This document shows, piece after piece, positions 1-11,992 of a stretch of DNA of 64,000 bases (within the stretch, counting starts at the first letter, position 1; each line of letters begins with the position of its first letter). The position numbers and the translations under genes were made by a program. Source of the DNA: Neodiprion pinetum (Eukaryota; Arthropoda; Insecta; Hymenoptera; Diprionidae); the NCBI RefSeq assembly GCF_021155775.2, contig NC_060237.1, positions 3,412,501 through 3,476,500 on the forward strand, given 5' to 3'. Under the pieces are notes generated by a model. It was not told where the DNA came from and made no database searches. It was given only the letters and a program-made list of their open reading frames with translations.

Positions 1-412
1 ATTAGCCGATACGACGTCTCATTATATACCATTCGAGTAGAACGAACGTCAAAATAAAAAACCTAATAGTGACATTATTTTTTACATTAGTATGACAAGT
101 GACGACTGAATCCTTTAGATGCGCGATAATTTTCTGATATCCTTAACAATCGTTCCAAGCCTTCTTAAAACTAATACGACCGATAAAGATTGCTGCCGAA
201 TGAACCGGCGGAAAAAGATTTTACAACTTCACACGAACGAAACGATAAATTATTAAGAGGCTGAACTTTTTATAGGTGAAAAATTTATGCGATATGCGAT
301 AAACATCGGGCAGCGTTACGCGCTTAATTCGTTCTCTTCTTTCGATTACTCTACGTAAACTTGATACTTGTGATTATGTTTTTAATTTTTTTTTTTTTTT
401 TTTCCCACGCAG
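1..412 (+). other. Intron upstream of the last Mp20 exon (partial)
   Basis: No coding sequence is recognisable here. The stretch ends with a long T run and a TTTCCCACGCAG acceptor at about 391-412, directly before the final exon of the muscle protein gene. I infer that it is intronic; the rest of the gene lies left of the window. Confidence 0.7.
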
Positions 413-604
413 ACGTACAGACACGAGGATTGGAAGGGACCTTACCTAGGACCCAAGCCCTCCGAAGAATGCAAGCGTGACTTCTCCGAGGAGACCCTTC
501 GTGCAGGACAAGGAGTCATCGGTCTTCAGGCTGGTTCCAACAAGGGAGCTACCCAGGCTGGACAAAGCCTTGGAGCAACCCGCAAAATCCTCCTGGGAAA
601 GTAA
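413..604 (+). CDS. Mp20: Muscle protein 20 (calponin/transgelin family), last exon
   Basis: Only the C-terminal 63 codons are present. They begin after a pyrimidine-rich acceptor (AG at 411-412) and end at TAA 602-604. The peptide begins TYRHEDWKGPYLGPKPSEEC and ends in a calponin-like repeat containing GVIGLQAGSNKGATQAGQ and a RKILLGK tail, the signature of insect Mp20. Family knowledge: Mp20 has an N-terminal calponin-homology domain, which would lie to the left of the window, and one C-terminal calponin repeat; it is an actin-associated cytosolic protein of muscle. The next gene downstream, Mlp84B, is also a muscle gene on the same strand. A related transgelin paralogue is the main alternative. 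Confidence 0.88.
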   Translation, partial: TYRHEDWKGPYLGPKPSEECKRDFSEETLRAGQGVIGLQAGSNKGATQAGQSLGATRKILLGK

Positions 605-900
605 ACAGTCGATCGTAATAAGCGTACGTGAAAAATCAATCAACCATCAACAACAACAACAACAACAACGATAACGATAACGACAGTCATATATCTGCAG
701 AGATACCTTCTCCCACTCCGCACAAACATAAATTTATATTTTGTATGTATATATATATATATATTATATATTTATTTATTTTAATTTTTGTAACTGAAAA
801 ATAATATAACGGTATTATTTACATTATTCGAAAGTTTTCCACAATGTTAATTGTCCTCAAGCTAGACAGTTAAATTATTAATAAAATCAGCCAAACTTTC
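605..900 (+). other. Mp20: Mp20 3' UTR with CAA microsatellite and poly(A) signal
   Basis: After the stop there is a (CAA)n run at 648-669, an ATAT/TTTATT-rich stretch, and a canonical AATAAA at 880-885. The AATAAA is the most likely end of the Mp20 transcript, giving a 3' UTR of about 300 nt. Confidence 0.6.
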
Positions 901-3900
901 GTTCGTATTTACTCACCCTTTGTTATTTTCTACAGCCAATCAACCGCAATTTGTTCCTCTTTGCGTGCATATGCTTGTGCAGATTAATCCAGCGAAATTT
1001 CAATGATGTTTGAATGATCGTTATAAATATCAGATTATTACCGTCTGTCGAAAGTCAAAACTGGTTTGAAGACGTGTAATAATTCACAGGATCGGTCGGA
1101 GAACGTTCGCAATTCAATGATTATCATTTTACATCGAGACAGAATCGAATAACCTAATTACTGCGCGTGTCGTATTATTGAATTAAATCCAAGGCGCGCA
1201 CGCAAGAGTGACTGTCATTCGTGAAATTTGATAGGCGAGTGTAATTTTCGCGTTAACAAAGCGCGAAATTCAACGCACAATATTCCCAAATACGTACATA
1301 TAAGGTAGGTGCGCATGGATTTTACGTACGTCTAGGTATGCGTTGGATGGAAATACATTCATCGACGCGAGTTTCGTCAGACTCCAATAATATCTGTGCG
1401 AACGTGAGACTTTCAAACGGTTTGGGTATAACACAACCGCAGCCAACCCCCCCTTTTGCCACCGCGAAAACTTTTCACACCGTTTATAAATAAGTGTTAC
1501 AACTGTTCATACTTCTGTATTGGTTAAGGGATGAAACGGCATAATCGTTGTACAGGTGTTGTATTTATCCTCGATATTATATAAATATTTATTACAAAAT
1601 TGCAGCCGCCCCTCGGTATAGTACGGAATGATGATTGACTTTGAAAAGCGTTGATAATCAGCTTGGCAGCCTTGAATATTCAATGTATTTCAATCGTCTT
1701 CCTTTACCTATCCAAAATTCTTAAGAGTGATGCAGGACCTCCGTCAGCGACTAGTTTTACATATATTGTCAAATGCCCGTGATTCAAGGTCTGGTTGTAA
1801 ATATAGTTACACGAATATTTGATTTCATCTTCGATGGCTTATCGGATTTCACAGCGAGTTACGCTCTTGGCTTTGCATGTTGTACCACATTTTCTTTCTC
1901 GGTCAATTTTATTCGCTTTATCAATGCTCAGTTGCTCGGTAGAGTTGAATTTTCTTTTTCTCCGGCTGTTGCGTAATTTCGGGTTTTTCCCCCCCAGCTT
2001 GCGCTGCAGGATTACACGGACGGATGTGATGCGGATTGTATAATAAGCTCTGCGGGATAAAATATACACCCACGGATATATGTGTAGGCTGGTTATTTAT
2101 TACCCGTATAGTTACCCAGTGAATCAGTTTTATTTTGGATTTTATAAATAGTTCCCCTTGCCAAATATTTATAGGGGGATACACGGAATTACCGAATAAT
2201 GTTGTAACGAAATAATTATGAAGACAGATGAAATTACATCACCTTATATCGGGACCGATATCTTGCCACTATCGATCTCGATACGTATTCAATAGTTGCG
2301 TGGCCGCAGTTATTCGACAACTGATTGACGTGATTGTACAATCTTCTTTCCCAAAATCAGTCCGGGGGACTGGGATTGCACATTTCACAAAAATAACCAC
2401 CCGGACCGGAATCTCGAGTGGCGTAGACACAGTTATTTAAACATTATATACCAAATAAATCTGCAACTCAGATATTCGGGGAGGTTTCAAAATTTTATTC
2501 CTCGGTTAAAGAAACAATTTGAAACGTGATTGAACGAGCGATTCTCTCGCTCTATAAATCGCGTTGAAAAATGTCCTTGCTTTCGAAAATACACGCAGAA
2601 ATAAATCATCTACCAAAGCGTCCGTTAGCGCATCGTCCATGAATGTATAATCGAGTCGCATACATCAGCTGGCTCAGTGCAACTCGGGAGTGTTCCAAAA
2701 AATCGAGACGTAATTCATCTGATTTAAAAAGCCGTCGAGCTGTTTTCAAGTACATAAAATTAGGTATACGAACGAAAAAAATCGGAGATGACATTGAACG
2801 AGATGTTTTATTGCAATTTTTACTAGCATGATTATTACCGAAGAATGATTTCGAAGTGTGAAACTGATATGTCGATAACAGCTGATGAATATTTGTTGAA
2901 GCACGGACTTGACGCTTCGTGAACTTTCGTACGAAGCGATTACGAACTGCGTACGTATAATGTATATAGTATACGAGGGTTTCAATAAATCCTGAAATAC
3001 TACATTAGATTTTAGTCTGAAAAACTGAAAGAAAAAATTTCTCGTATCTGCAATCAGTATTGCAAAACGTACAATAGAACCTCCACGGGTCAGTAATCAT
3101 ACTTGACCCCAGCAGAATTTATGTCGCAATCGTTACCGAACGTCGAGTATCCGCAATAAATAGCATGTATCAACAGGATATCGATGTGTTAACTTTTTTC
3201 TTGGTTTCTCGTGTGCCCGAGCTTAGAAAATGGAACATTTTTCAAAAGATTATTTCAAGAGTTGATACTACGGAAATTCACGGAACAGAAAAAAAAATAT
3301 AAAAAAGACCTTGTTCCTCGTATTTTTGACTGTTACCCACGCGTAAAGTTTATAATTTGGCACGATAGGATCATTAATTAAGTTCGAATGGAAGAATACC
3401 GTGTCCCACGAATGTGGGGTGTACGTATACGTAAATGACGTTATACATAATTCATGCTCGTGCGCAAATTGCGCGGCAATTTTTCCTGTCTTTATTTGTT
3501 TAACAGGAAATTTATTCCACTTCGATATTGTTATTCTCTAAATTAATTCGCTCGCGTTATACATATATCAGCGATTACACGTATGCAGGTATATCGGTGG
3601 AATCAAACGAAGTGTGATTCGCGAATATAGGTGGATGCGAGCTTCAAGGCGGCAACGGAATTAGGCCTGCGTGTAGGCTTGTCAAACGAAGTGGAAAACG
3701 CGGCAGCAGCCAGACTCGGCCACGACAAGTGATAACAGCTAAACGAGCGTCTCGGTCGGACGGGATCATTGCAAGCCGAGTAAGATCGGCCTCGTGGCAT
3801 TGTTTCACCGAACGTTCCGCGATGCTTTTATACCGCGTAACACTTGGCTCGATCCTCGACTTCCTCCTCCCGATTCCCCCTTAATTCAATCGTGCATTAT

Positions 3901-4071
3901 GCGTTTACTCCTCATGTACCGCAGTCCGTAGGATCAATGCTTGTGCTTTTTCTGTCGCCGTTGAAAACTGTCGTCGATTAAATACTGCAGGTATTCGAAA
4001 AGCTCGGCTGTCCCTGCGAGCGAGACTCGGCGAGTGTCGAGCTTTCCTGCAGCTAGAAACAATGGGGTTCC

Positions 4072-4110
<39 letters not shown>

Positions 4111-7100
4111 TGACAACGCGGCACAGGCGCGGGCGTATCGGCCTGTCAAGGAGAGGGAAGAGAATATATACGTTTAATGGTGGGAGAAAAACCAACCAAT
4201 CGAAATACGCGAAGGGGCAAAACAAATAAAGTGCAGCCGGACGCATGGATGCAGCATATACGTATACGTTGTATACGTGTGTATGCCCGAGGTCGACGAT
4301 CTTTGCTAATTTTAGCAAATCTTTTTAATTTCGTTACACGGACGTGCGTCTAACGATTCCGTATGCATACCTACGTACGGTACAAGTTACATTCATATAC
4401 ACGTCGCTCATTTATTAACCAAATCAAACTTACGTGATTTCTATTTATTTTCATAACTCGAGATCGCGTTGTTTATTCTATATACATTCTACCAATGCTG
4501 AATTCCAAGGGGTTACATAATTCTTCAACATTTTTGCCTTGGAGAAGAGAGAGAAAAAAAAAAAGAAAAATAATTATATCACCGATTTTCACAGAGTTCG
4601 TTTTCAGAAACTCACCCGAATCGTAGCGCAAGGAAAATTGCGGTTCCTCATTTTCACGAGACGTATGACTATCGAATACCGTTTGTTATCCTGATCGGAA
4701 AAACGAACGTTGAAGCAGCAGCTGCGATAATTGGCGCATATCAATTAGCAGAATTCGAAGAGCAAAAGGTTGACGAAAAGGTAAGAGACAGGAGCTGAGA
4801 AGAAAAATGTTTATAGCGCAAATATAACAGAGCCCATCTGTCCGGCGATATTCTTTCCTGCGAGTGACTCATTGACCGAAGATACACGCGTTTATGTATA
4901 TGCGTACCGAGTGTGCTTTACTGAGATATTGCCAAAATCCACCAAATTTATTTTCGACTCCACACCATCTGCATCTTCAGCTACCGCGCGCTATTACCGG
5001 AATGTGTTATGCCTCTTATGTAGCATAATGCTACTATGCTGTATACTTAATATTTTACGCAGGTAATTTTTGTAAGCGTAGAATGAAAGGTACGGGATCT
5101 CGTTTCGCGGATCAATCGGACCCCTGTGATCCGTAGACGCAAAATTCGTCGATATTTCGTTTCTCTTTTTCGCACGCCTCGCTTATTTTCCCCGGTATTA
5201 TATTCGCGATTCCTCAACTTCGCAATTCCGCCACAGAGTCACTGAGATATTTGCGCCTCTCACCTTGAAGGTTGTTAGCCATTAGCGAGGTTAGGCAGAA
5301 AAAATTGGCCACGTGCCTAGCTTTTAATAATTGCACATCGTCGTTGCGGTATGCGGATAGGTAGGTAAATGATGTTTGATGGTCGCCATATGATCAATAG
5401 CTCCGCAATAAATTCTCTCCTAGACGGAGATCGGGGTTTGAAATTATTTCAAAATTGGTCTTGAGGATTTATGCGGCTGGTTAATTTTACCATTAATGAA
5501 ATTTCCTCCGTGACTTACATCGAGTCGCGCAGCTCGTCTTCGTTCCACCGCATCCGAAGCTCATTGAAATCTCGTCAGTTGCATCGGTGCGACTTTGACC
5601 GTCCGACGAATGGGGGATTTAAAAATGTCCAATTTACAGCTTTGATAAGGCTAACGCATAACTGCACAGGAAATCTCTTGTACACGTGTGGTTTTTTTAA
5701 ACCCACAAGTTTGGGTGCCGACTCAAGCCGATTCCTCCACCCGTCGTTAAGGCTCGTAAACTTTTTTCCCTTCCTCGCATCTTTCCTCGTTTTCTGCAGC
5801 GTAAGGCTCGGGGCATGGAGTATACATATAGAAAATGATGGCCCAGTTGCCTAGCTACCGGCCACCCGAAATATTAGAATATCCCACGCATGTAACACAA
5901 TCCCGGCCCTAAGGTAACCAAATTTAGCATTTAGTCACCAGCAGACGCCTTCGAGACACTTGCGCTGACTCAGTAGAAGCGATACGGCGTGCACACCAGC
6001 CGGCGATCTTTCGCACTTCACAATTTTCCAACTTTCCACGAAATTTATCATTTCCTCAAGAATAAAGCTCCTTTCATCTCTCTCTCTTTCTCTTTCATTC
6101 CCCGCCCCCAGTTAAGAGAGAAAAACCGAAAATTTAAAAATTCAAGCCTCGGCTCGTTCGAAATGTACCCCAGCCGATGCATTCTGCTTAAGTTTATTGC
6201 AGGAACGGATTAAATTTATACTCATCCCTTGCAGCTGTCTTGTCTTCTCCCGCGATGTTACGAATAGGTAGTTCGTACCGCTGTACGATAATAATCCTTT
6301 GGCTCGCGAGTAGTTCGATTGGTTTTTTGATCATTTTTTGAATAATCCGAAAACGGGGAGGCCGTTGTTTTCCTTTTTTCTTTCTATTACAAAATCAAAA
6401 TTTGTACCTGCCTGCGTACGAAAAAGTCAACGTGCGCCGTGTGCTTTATTTTTTCTTTAAAAATGACAAACATCAGCACGGATGTAGAATTATTTGAAAA
6501 ACTGTCTTTTGCTGGGGTGCTCGTAGCAGACTTATCATATCCGTGCAACAAACGAAACAGCGGAACAACACGGAGGAGTGAAATTTGATCGACTGCAAGC
6601 AGGTGTATCAAGAGTATAGAATAAAGTTAAGTTTAAATATACAAATTTGTATGAGTTTATACAGCGGTCAGTGTCATTGCGGTTTTGTCGAATGGCAAAT
6701 GTAAACCGATTATAAGGTCAACGTTAAAGGATTTCATTGACGTGGTCACGAGATTCGGGTGAATTGATATAATGTAGAGAAAAACGTGACGACATGGATA
6801 TTTAAACTCACTCGAAGAGAACAATATTAATAGACTGTATATACAGGAACGTTCGCGTTTGTCACGAGAGATTAATCCAACGCGGAGTATAACATGTAAG
6901 TTATAAGTACAGGTATATCACCGCAGGGTGAGAAAGAAACTCGCCGAGATGTTGTTTAAAAATAAAAGATTGACGAAAGGAAAATTTCTCGCGTATAAGA
7001 AAAATCGTTGAAAAAAGTAGGAGTCAAGAATAGACGCTAGCACATGATAGTGAATTTCTTATCCAAGAAACGTTTCCGTAGCATCGAAATTGCGTTCACC

Positions 7101-7500
7101 TGTTCAAACGAAGCTTACAGGATGTACCATACGTATGCGACACATGTTAACGTCTCGCCTCGCGGACCGTCCTTGAAGCTTACAGGATTCAAAGGGAATG
7201 GGAATTCTCTTCGTACTCTTCGATGAATAAAAATAAGATTTATGGATAATCTGCGTGATACGATCATAATTATCGATCGTACTTCGTTTCGGAACAAAGT
7301 CTCGTCCTCTTTCTTCCGTTGGCTTCTGTTTCCGGTACCGTTCCTTGAATTACCGTACACCCGCAGCAGAGTCGATCAAAAATCAGAGAAAAATAAAAAG
7401 ACAAAAAATAAAAAGGAGAAACAACGAATCGAAAAGAAAGGTATTTGTCGGGCAGGTTGACCACCGTCCATATTTATCGTACCGATCTCATTATAATACG
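901..7500. other. Intergenic region between Mp20 and Mlp84B
   Basis: I see no supported gene. The open frames here are short and resemble no family I know. Contents include a (CT)n microsatellite at about 4075-4111 and two AT-rich matches to the MEF2 consensus YTAWWWWTAR (1484-1493 and 2142-2151). Such matches arise by chance in AT-rich DNA, so alone they are weak evidence. Enhancers for the flanking muscle genes could lie here, but that is inference from position. Confidence 0.5.
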
Positions 7501-7537
7501 TTAGCGGGATTTAAGGCATTTATACACATCCCCCGGA

Positions 7538-7547
7538 TTAAAAATAG
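7538..7547 (+). promoter_or_regulatory. Candidate MEF2 site upstream of Mlp84B
   Basis: TTAAAAATAG is an exact match to the MEF2 consensus YTAWWWWTAR. It lies about 0.4 kb upstream of a possible first exon and 1.5 kb upstream of the Mlp84B start codon. In Drosophila the muscle LIM protein genes require MEF2 for expression, so this site is a plausible control element. Its activity here is inferred. Confidence 0.4.
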
Positions 7548-7839
7548 ATATTTGAGCAAGAATTTATTAATAGTAGATGAGTGTGCCGGCGGTTCCACCG
7601 GCGTTGGAACGGCGTGGAACGAGGACCTGCATAGGCCAGGCCGGTTCACGACGATAGCGGCCGGTTCCCGTTGCCGCCTCCTCCGCCTCCACGTCGTCGG
7701 AGCCCGCATTCCCCGCATCCGCACCCCCGACGATGGCCGACGCCCCGCCGCCGGCGTCATCTCCATCGTTCTAGCGATGCACGTGCCGTGTGCAAACCTT
7801 GGTATGACTAGGCCTCGCACCGCGCCGGATCAGCCATTC

Positions 7840-7925
7840 GAATCCAGTATTAGTGCGGTGTAGAGTGTTACGGTGTTGCGAACTCCACGACTCTCACCTT
7901 CGACCGATTAAGCCGAAACATAGTG
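7840..7925 (+). other. Mlp84B: Possible non-coding first exon of Mlp84B
   Basis: The Mlp84B start codon lies only 10 nt after an acceptor (TTTCAG ending at 9065), so an upstream non-coding exon must exist. The best donor seen is GTGAGT at 7926-7931, at the end of a relatively GC-rich stretch. The 5' limit is a guess, and other donors between 7.9 and 8.9 kb are possible. A 17-G run lies at 8449-8465 inside the presumed first intron. Confidence 0.3.
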
Positions 7926-9075
7926 GTGAGTAGTAAAGAGCAAAGACCGAAAGTGAATATACCAAGTCGCTGGGCGACTCGCTTGATCATCGTCGTACGA
8001 GCGAGTCGATTTTTCCGTTCATCGGTGTCGCACGTCGCATATTCGTACGAAGAAACGAACATGCAGCCGCCGCGGTTCATATATCGCGGTATGATAAAGT
8101 ACATGTAACGGAGGAAGGCAACGTACGTAACGTCGAGAGTGCGAAGAAAGAGAAGGGAGAAATGCGGGAGATCGGTGGTGGACCGTGGCCTTCTATCAAT
8201 GCCACTGAATCGACTATGCCTACAGACCGTGACTTATATATCTCGCGAGCTCATCCGTTAATACGTTTATTATACTCGTACACAGATACGTACGTCTTAC
8301 ATACATATGACGAAAGTGCGCGGAAGAAAAGAGCCGGGACCTCCGCACACTTCCACACTCGTTCATATTCTTATTTTCGATTCCGCAAAATAAGGAAGGG
8401 GGAATTCGGGGGTTTAACTAGGACGCGTCGGTCGGGCAAAGAGGGGCAGGGGGGGGGGGGGGGGGAGGGAGGAGGGGTGGTAGGTGGGCGCCGCGACGCC
8501 CGTCCGCTCCCTAATACGGCGTCGTCGGGTTACGACGCCGACGTTGGCCTACGCCGTAACAAATATAGCCCACACCCAACGGCGTCCGGCAAAGCGCCGC
8601 GCTCCCGCACCTCCTTCGATCTTCGTCCCTAGCTTTCCTTCGATACTATAGCCCGTATCTACGGAAATAGATCCGGTTGCCGACGGCCGGCAGCTGCCCG
8701 GCGAATTTACCGGCATTCCCCCTTTGGTCCATGCCATCTGCATAGAGGTATCGCCTTCTTCGTGAAATACTGTGTTTACCTTTAAATTTCACGATGCTGG
8801 GGTAGCACCTGTAACGGAAAAACTCGTAAACTTGGGAAACATTTTTTTTTTCTTAGCCTCTAGAAAAAATAACCTGCAACGATGAAAGGGAAGCGATACG
8901 CGAATCGCTTGTCCGGCTCGTTTAGCAATTACTCGCAAGATTGTCAGCGGAATTTTGCGCCGTGGTAAACGCGGCGCGGTTTATTGGTCAACGGTTTGAA
9001 CAGATCGACGCGATACGGAAATATGACGCAACGACGACTCATCTTTTATATCCTTCACATTTCAGAATAAGCAAA

Positions 9076-10230
9076 ATGCCTTTCAAGCCAGTCGAACACC
9101 CGAAATGCCCCAAGTGCAACAAATCCGTCTACGCAGCGGAGGAACGCGTCGCCGGTGGACTGAAATGGCACAAGATGTGCTTCAAGTGCGGTGAGTATAT
9201 GCACGAATAGTTGTAGGAAACCCGAGAGTGGAAAAACAACGCGAGGTGGTTCAAAGTCTGTAAAGACCTGGGGAACAGCCGGATCCAATGCGGGACGCGA
9301 TCAATTTCGTCAAAGATATTTTCTCAAACGTATCAAGGGTTTCGCGCCTGGTACGATAAAAGGTCAGGAGACAAAGATTCGGGACTAATTTACGCTGCAG
9401 GTTACGACAATCATATGCGTTGCACTTATCCGTAGTCCGAGGCTGTGCGGTAAAGTAAGAAATATCCGAGTTACTCGTATGGATGATGTTTACTTCTGTG
9501 ATCGTAAAACGAAAACAAGGTAACGAATTCTTACTCGAGATAACGGCAATCGTTAAGTGCAATTCCGTAAAAGTTTATAATGATTCGTTTCAAAGATTCT
9601 TCAACTATCGCGTAAAATTTTTACGACGCAGAGGAGCAAAGCGAAACGTCCATAAGAGACGAGAATTTCACTACCGATTATTTATCGATCCTTTTTCTCA
9701 TCGATCAACCGATCAAAACCACAATTGGATAAGAATTTCGAAGAATAAGGCATAAAAAAAATCGTAATTACGCAATTTTAGAACAACTTTAAAGGAGTCG
9801 GTTTATCGAAATAAGATTAATTCAAGCAGTTGGTTTACCAAATTTCCGACATTCCCAAAGGTGCGAAGTAAAGGTTTTTCCTAAACGTCACAAACTTCTT
9901 CCTAACGATAATTTATAAATTTTCTAACGCAAGGTAGGCGAAAGCTTCGCAAGCTCTCGAGAGTTCCGTAACGTTTGAAGAAACGAATTAGCGGTCGCGA
10001 TGAAAATCGTCGAATCGAATCAGAGTCATAACTTGAATTCGAGTATATGTTGGATTGCAGGCCTCTGCAGTAAACTGCTCGACTCCACAAACTGCTCCGA
10101 GCACGAGAACGAGCTTTACTGCAAGAACTGCCACGGGCGTAAATTTGGCCCCAAGGGTTACGGATTCGGTGGTGGTGCCGGATGCTTGTCCATGGACGCC
10201 GGTGAACACCTGAAGGAGACTTCCGAGTGA
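9076..10230 (+). CDS. Short one-LIM isoform of the muscle LIM gene
   Basis: If the donor at 10227 is not used, exon 10061-10226 reads on as GAG TGA and stops at 10228-10230. The product is about 94 residues, ending CLSMDAGEHLKETSE. That is the size and layout of Drosophila Mlp60A, a single-LIM CRP-like protein with a glycine-rich tail. About 1.4 kb of low-complexity sequence follows, with AATAAA at 11618-11623, so a stable polyadenylated short mRNA is plausible. Donor quality (GA|GTGAGT) shows that splicing to the long form is also strong. Existence of the short mRNA is inferred, not shown. Confidence 0.6.
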
Positions 10231-10725
10231 GTGCGGTCGCCCTCCCTACCCCAGAACCATCTCTCTATCTCGAGGTCCCCCTGTACATACCAAAAACAAA
10301 ACAATTAGAAAAAAAAAACAAAACCACGAGAACAAAAAACGAAAACAACAAAAAAAAAAATTAAAAAAATACACCAAAGTTACAGTGACAACAACAACAA
10401 CAACAACAACACACCGACACTGAACAGAGAACAAACGTGCATGTGATATTCTTTCTTGATGGTTACATATCTCGTTAAACATCATCGTACGAAGTTGTAT
10501 TATATATATATATATATATATTATATACTGCAGTATGTACTCACTTGATGAATATTGTTGTTTTCATACGATAATATACATCATACATGTTCTGCACTTA
10601 TATATGTATGCATATATGTCTTATACATATTTTAATGTAGCTGCGTTCCCGCAGATTAACCCTTCTGCACGGAATTATAATGCACACGACGATGAGTTTT
10701 GACATATAATTTCACACCTTTATAT

Positions 10726-10756
<31 letters not shown>

Positions 10757-11955
10757 AACGACTGACAAATAATTGTATCCAAATTGAGGAATACCGCATG
10801 TCCTCCCCCCCCCCCAAATCTCTACATATATATTCTATATTACCCCCACCACCACCACCACCACCACCGCCACTACTACCGCCAAAAGTTTCAAACGTAT
10901 AACACCAGTTTTCCGTTTTATTCTTTCTCTTAATTTTACCTATCACCATCCAATTTGATAAAACATTTTGTGTTATAATTATTATACAATATAATAATAT
11001 AATAATACATAATACAGGTATTACGTTTCTTTCGATTGTTCTCTCTGTATACTTTTTTTTGATTCGTCGAATTTTGTTTTGTTCTTTTTTTTCTCTCAAA
11101 TTTTTTTTTTTCCTTTTTTTTTGTCCTCTTGAACGAAATTTTTGTATTTCTTCTTCTTCTTCTTCTTCTTCTTCTTCATCTTCTCAATCGTGTTCTTCAT
11201 AATATCTCGGAAGAATACCATCACTTCGTCGAGATGTAACGATGACAATTAATTATATAACTTCGTACGAAAAGAGAAAAAAGAAAAAAAGAAAAAAAGA
11301 AAAAAAAAACGTCTCTCGGTCAGATTATACATATATAACACACTTATATCTTGGTACGAAAAACTTGACAAGGATAAAGAAAAACAAAAGAAGACCCGCA
11401 TATTTTTCCTTAAACGGTGGAGATATTTTACTGAAAAAAAAAAAAAACAAGAAAAACAACAACGAAAAACGAACAACAAGAAAAGATAAATTTTAATATT
11501 TTCCTTCTTTGCCCACCGGCAACGCATAAAAGTTCTACGTTCAGTATGAATATATAAAGTAATAATTTTTAGAATTAGGATAATTTGTACCATCTGTAAT
11601 AAGTGCTATTATTAATTAATAAATAACCACTGTAAATGTGAAACACTGTCGCGATAATATGTGATGTGTCACCCCCCTCTCCCCGCCAGCCCCGCCGAGT
11701 TCAAGCCATTTGGGATTCAGCCATTGATATATTCGATCACACACGCACACACGCGATTATATGGTGAGCAACCGAGTATTGCGCCCGCGTGACGCTTTGC
11801 TTTGCCCGCCTGTATATTCTATTATACTCTCTTCTCCTGCTTGCATGCGGCCCCCGTGTAACAACATCTTATCTTATTCTCTAAACATTTTCTCTCACCC
11901 CTTTGCAACCGTATCACGAATTATTCTCTCATCCCTGGACATTCTTTCGTTCCTC

Positions 11956-11992
<37 letters not shown>

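Noticed and set aside
477..674. Open frame over the Mp20 exon ending in poly-Gln
   Set aside because: It is a different frame from the calponin-repeat frame, and the Gln run comes from the CAA microsatellite in the 3' UTR.
3905..4318. 137-codon minus-strand frame with Arg-Glu repeats
   Set aside because: The Arg-Glu run is the (CT)n microsatellite read on the other strand; nothing else resembles a protein family.
7345..7863. 172-codon open frame upstream of Mlp84B
   Set aside because: No recognisable domain and GC-rich composition. The frame more likely overlaps the promoter or 5' UTR of Mlp84B.
10699..10902. Open frame with a proline run
   Set aside because: Made of C runs and CCA/CCG repeats in the putative short-isoform 3' UTR.
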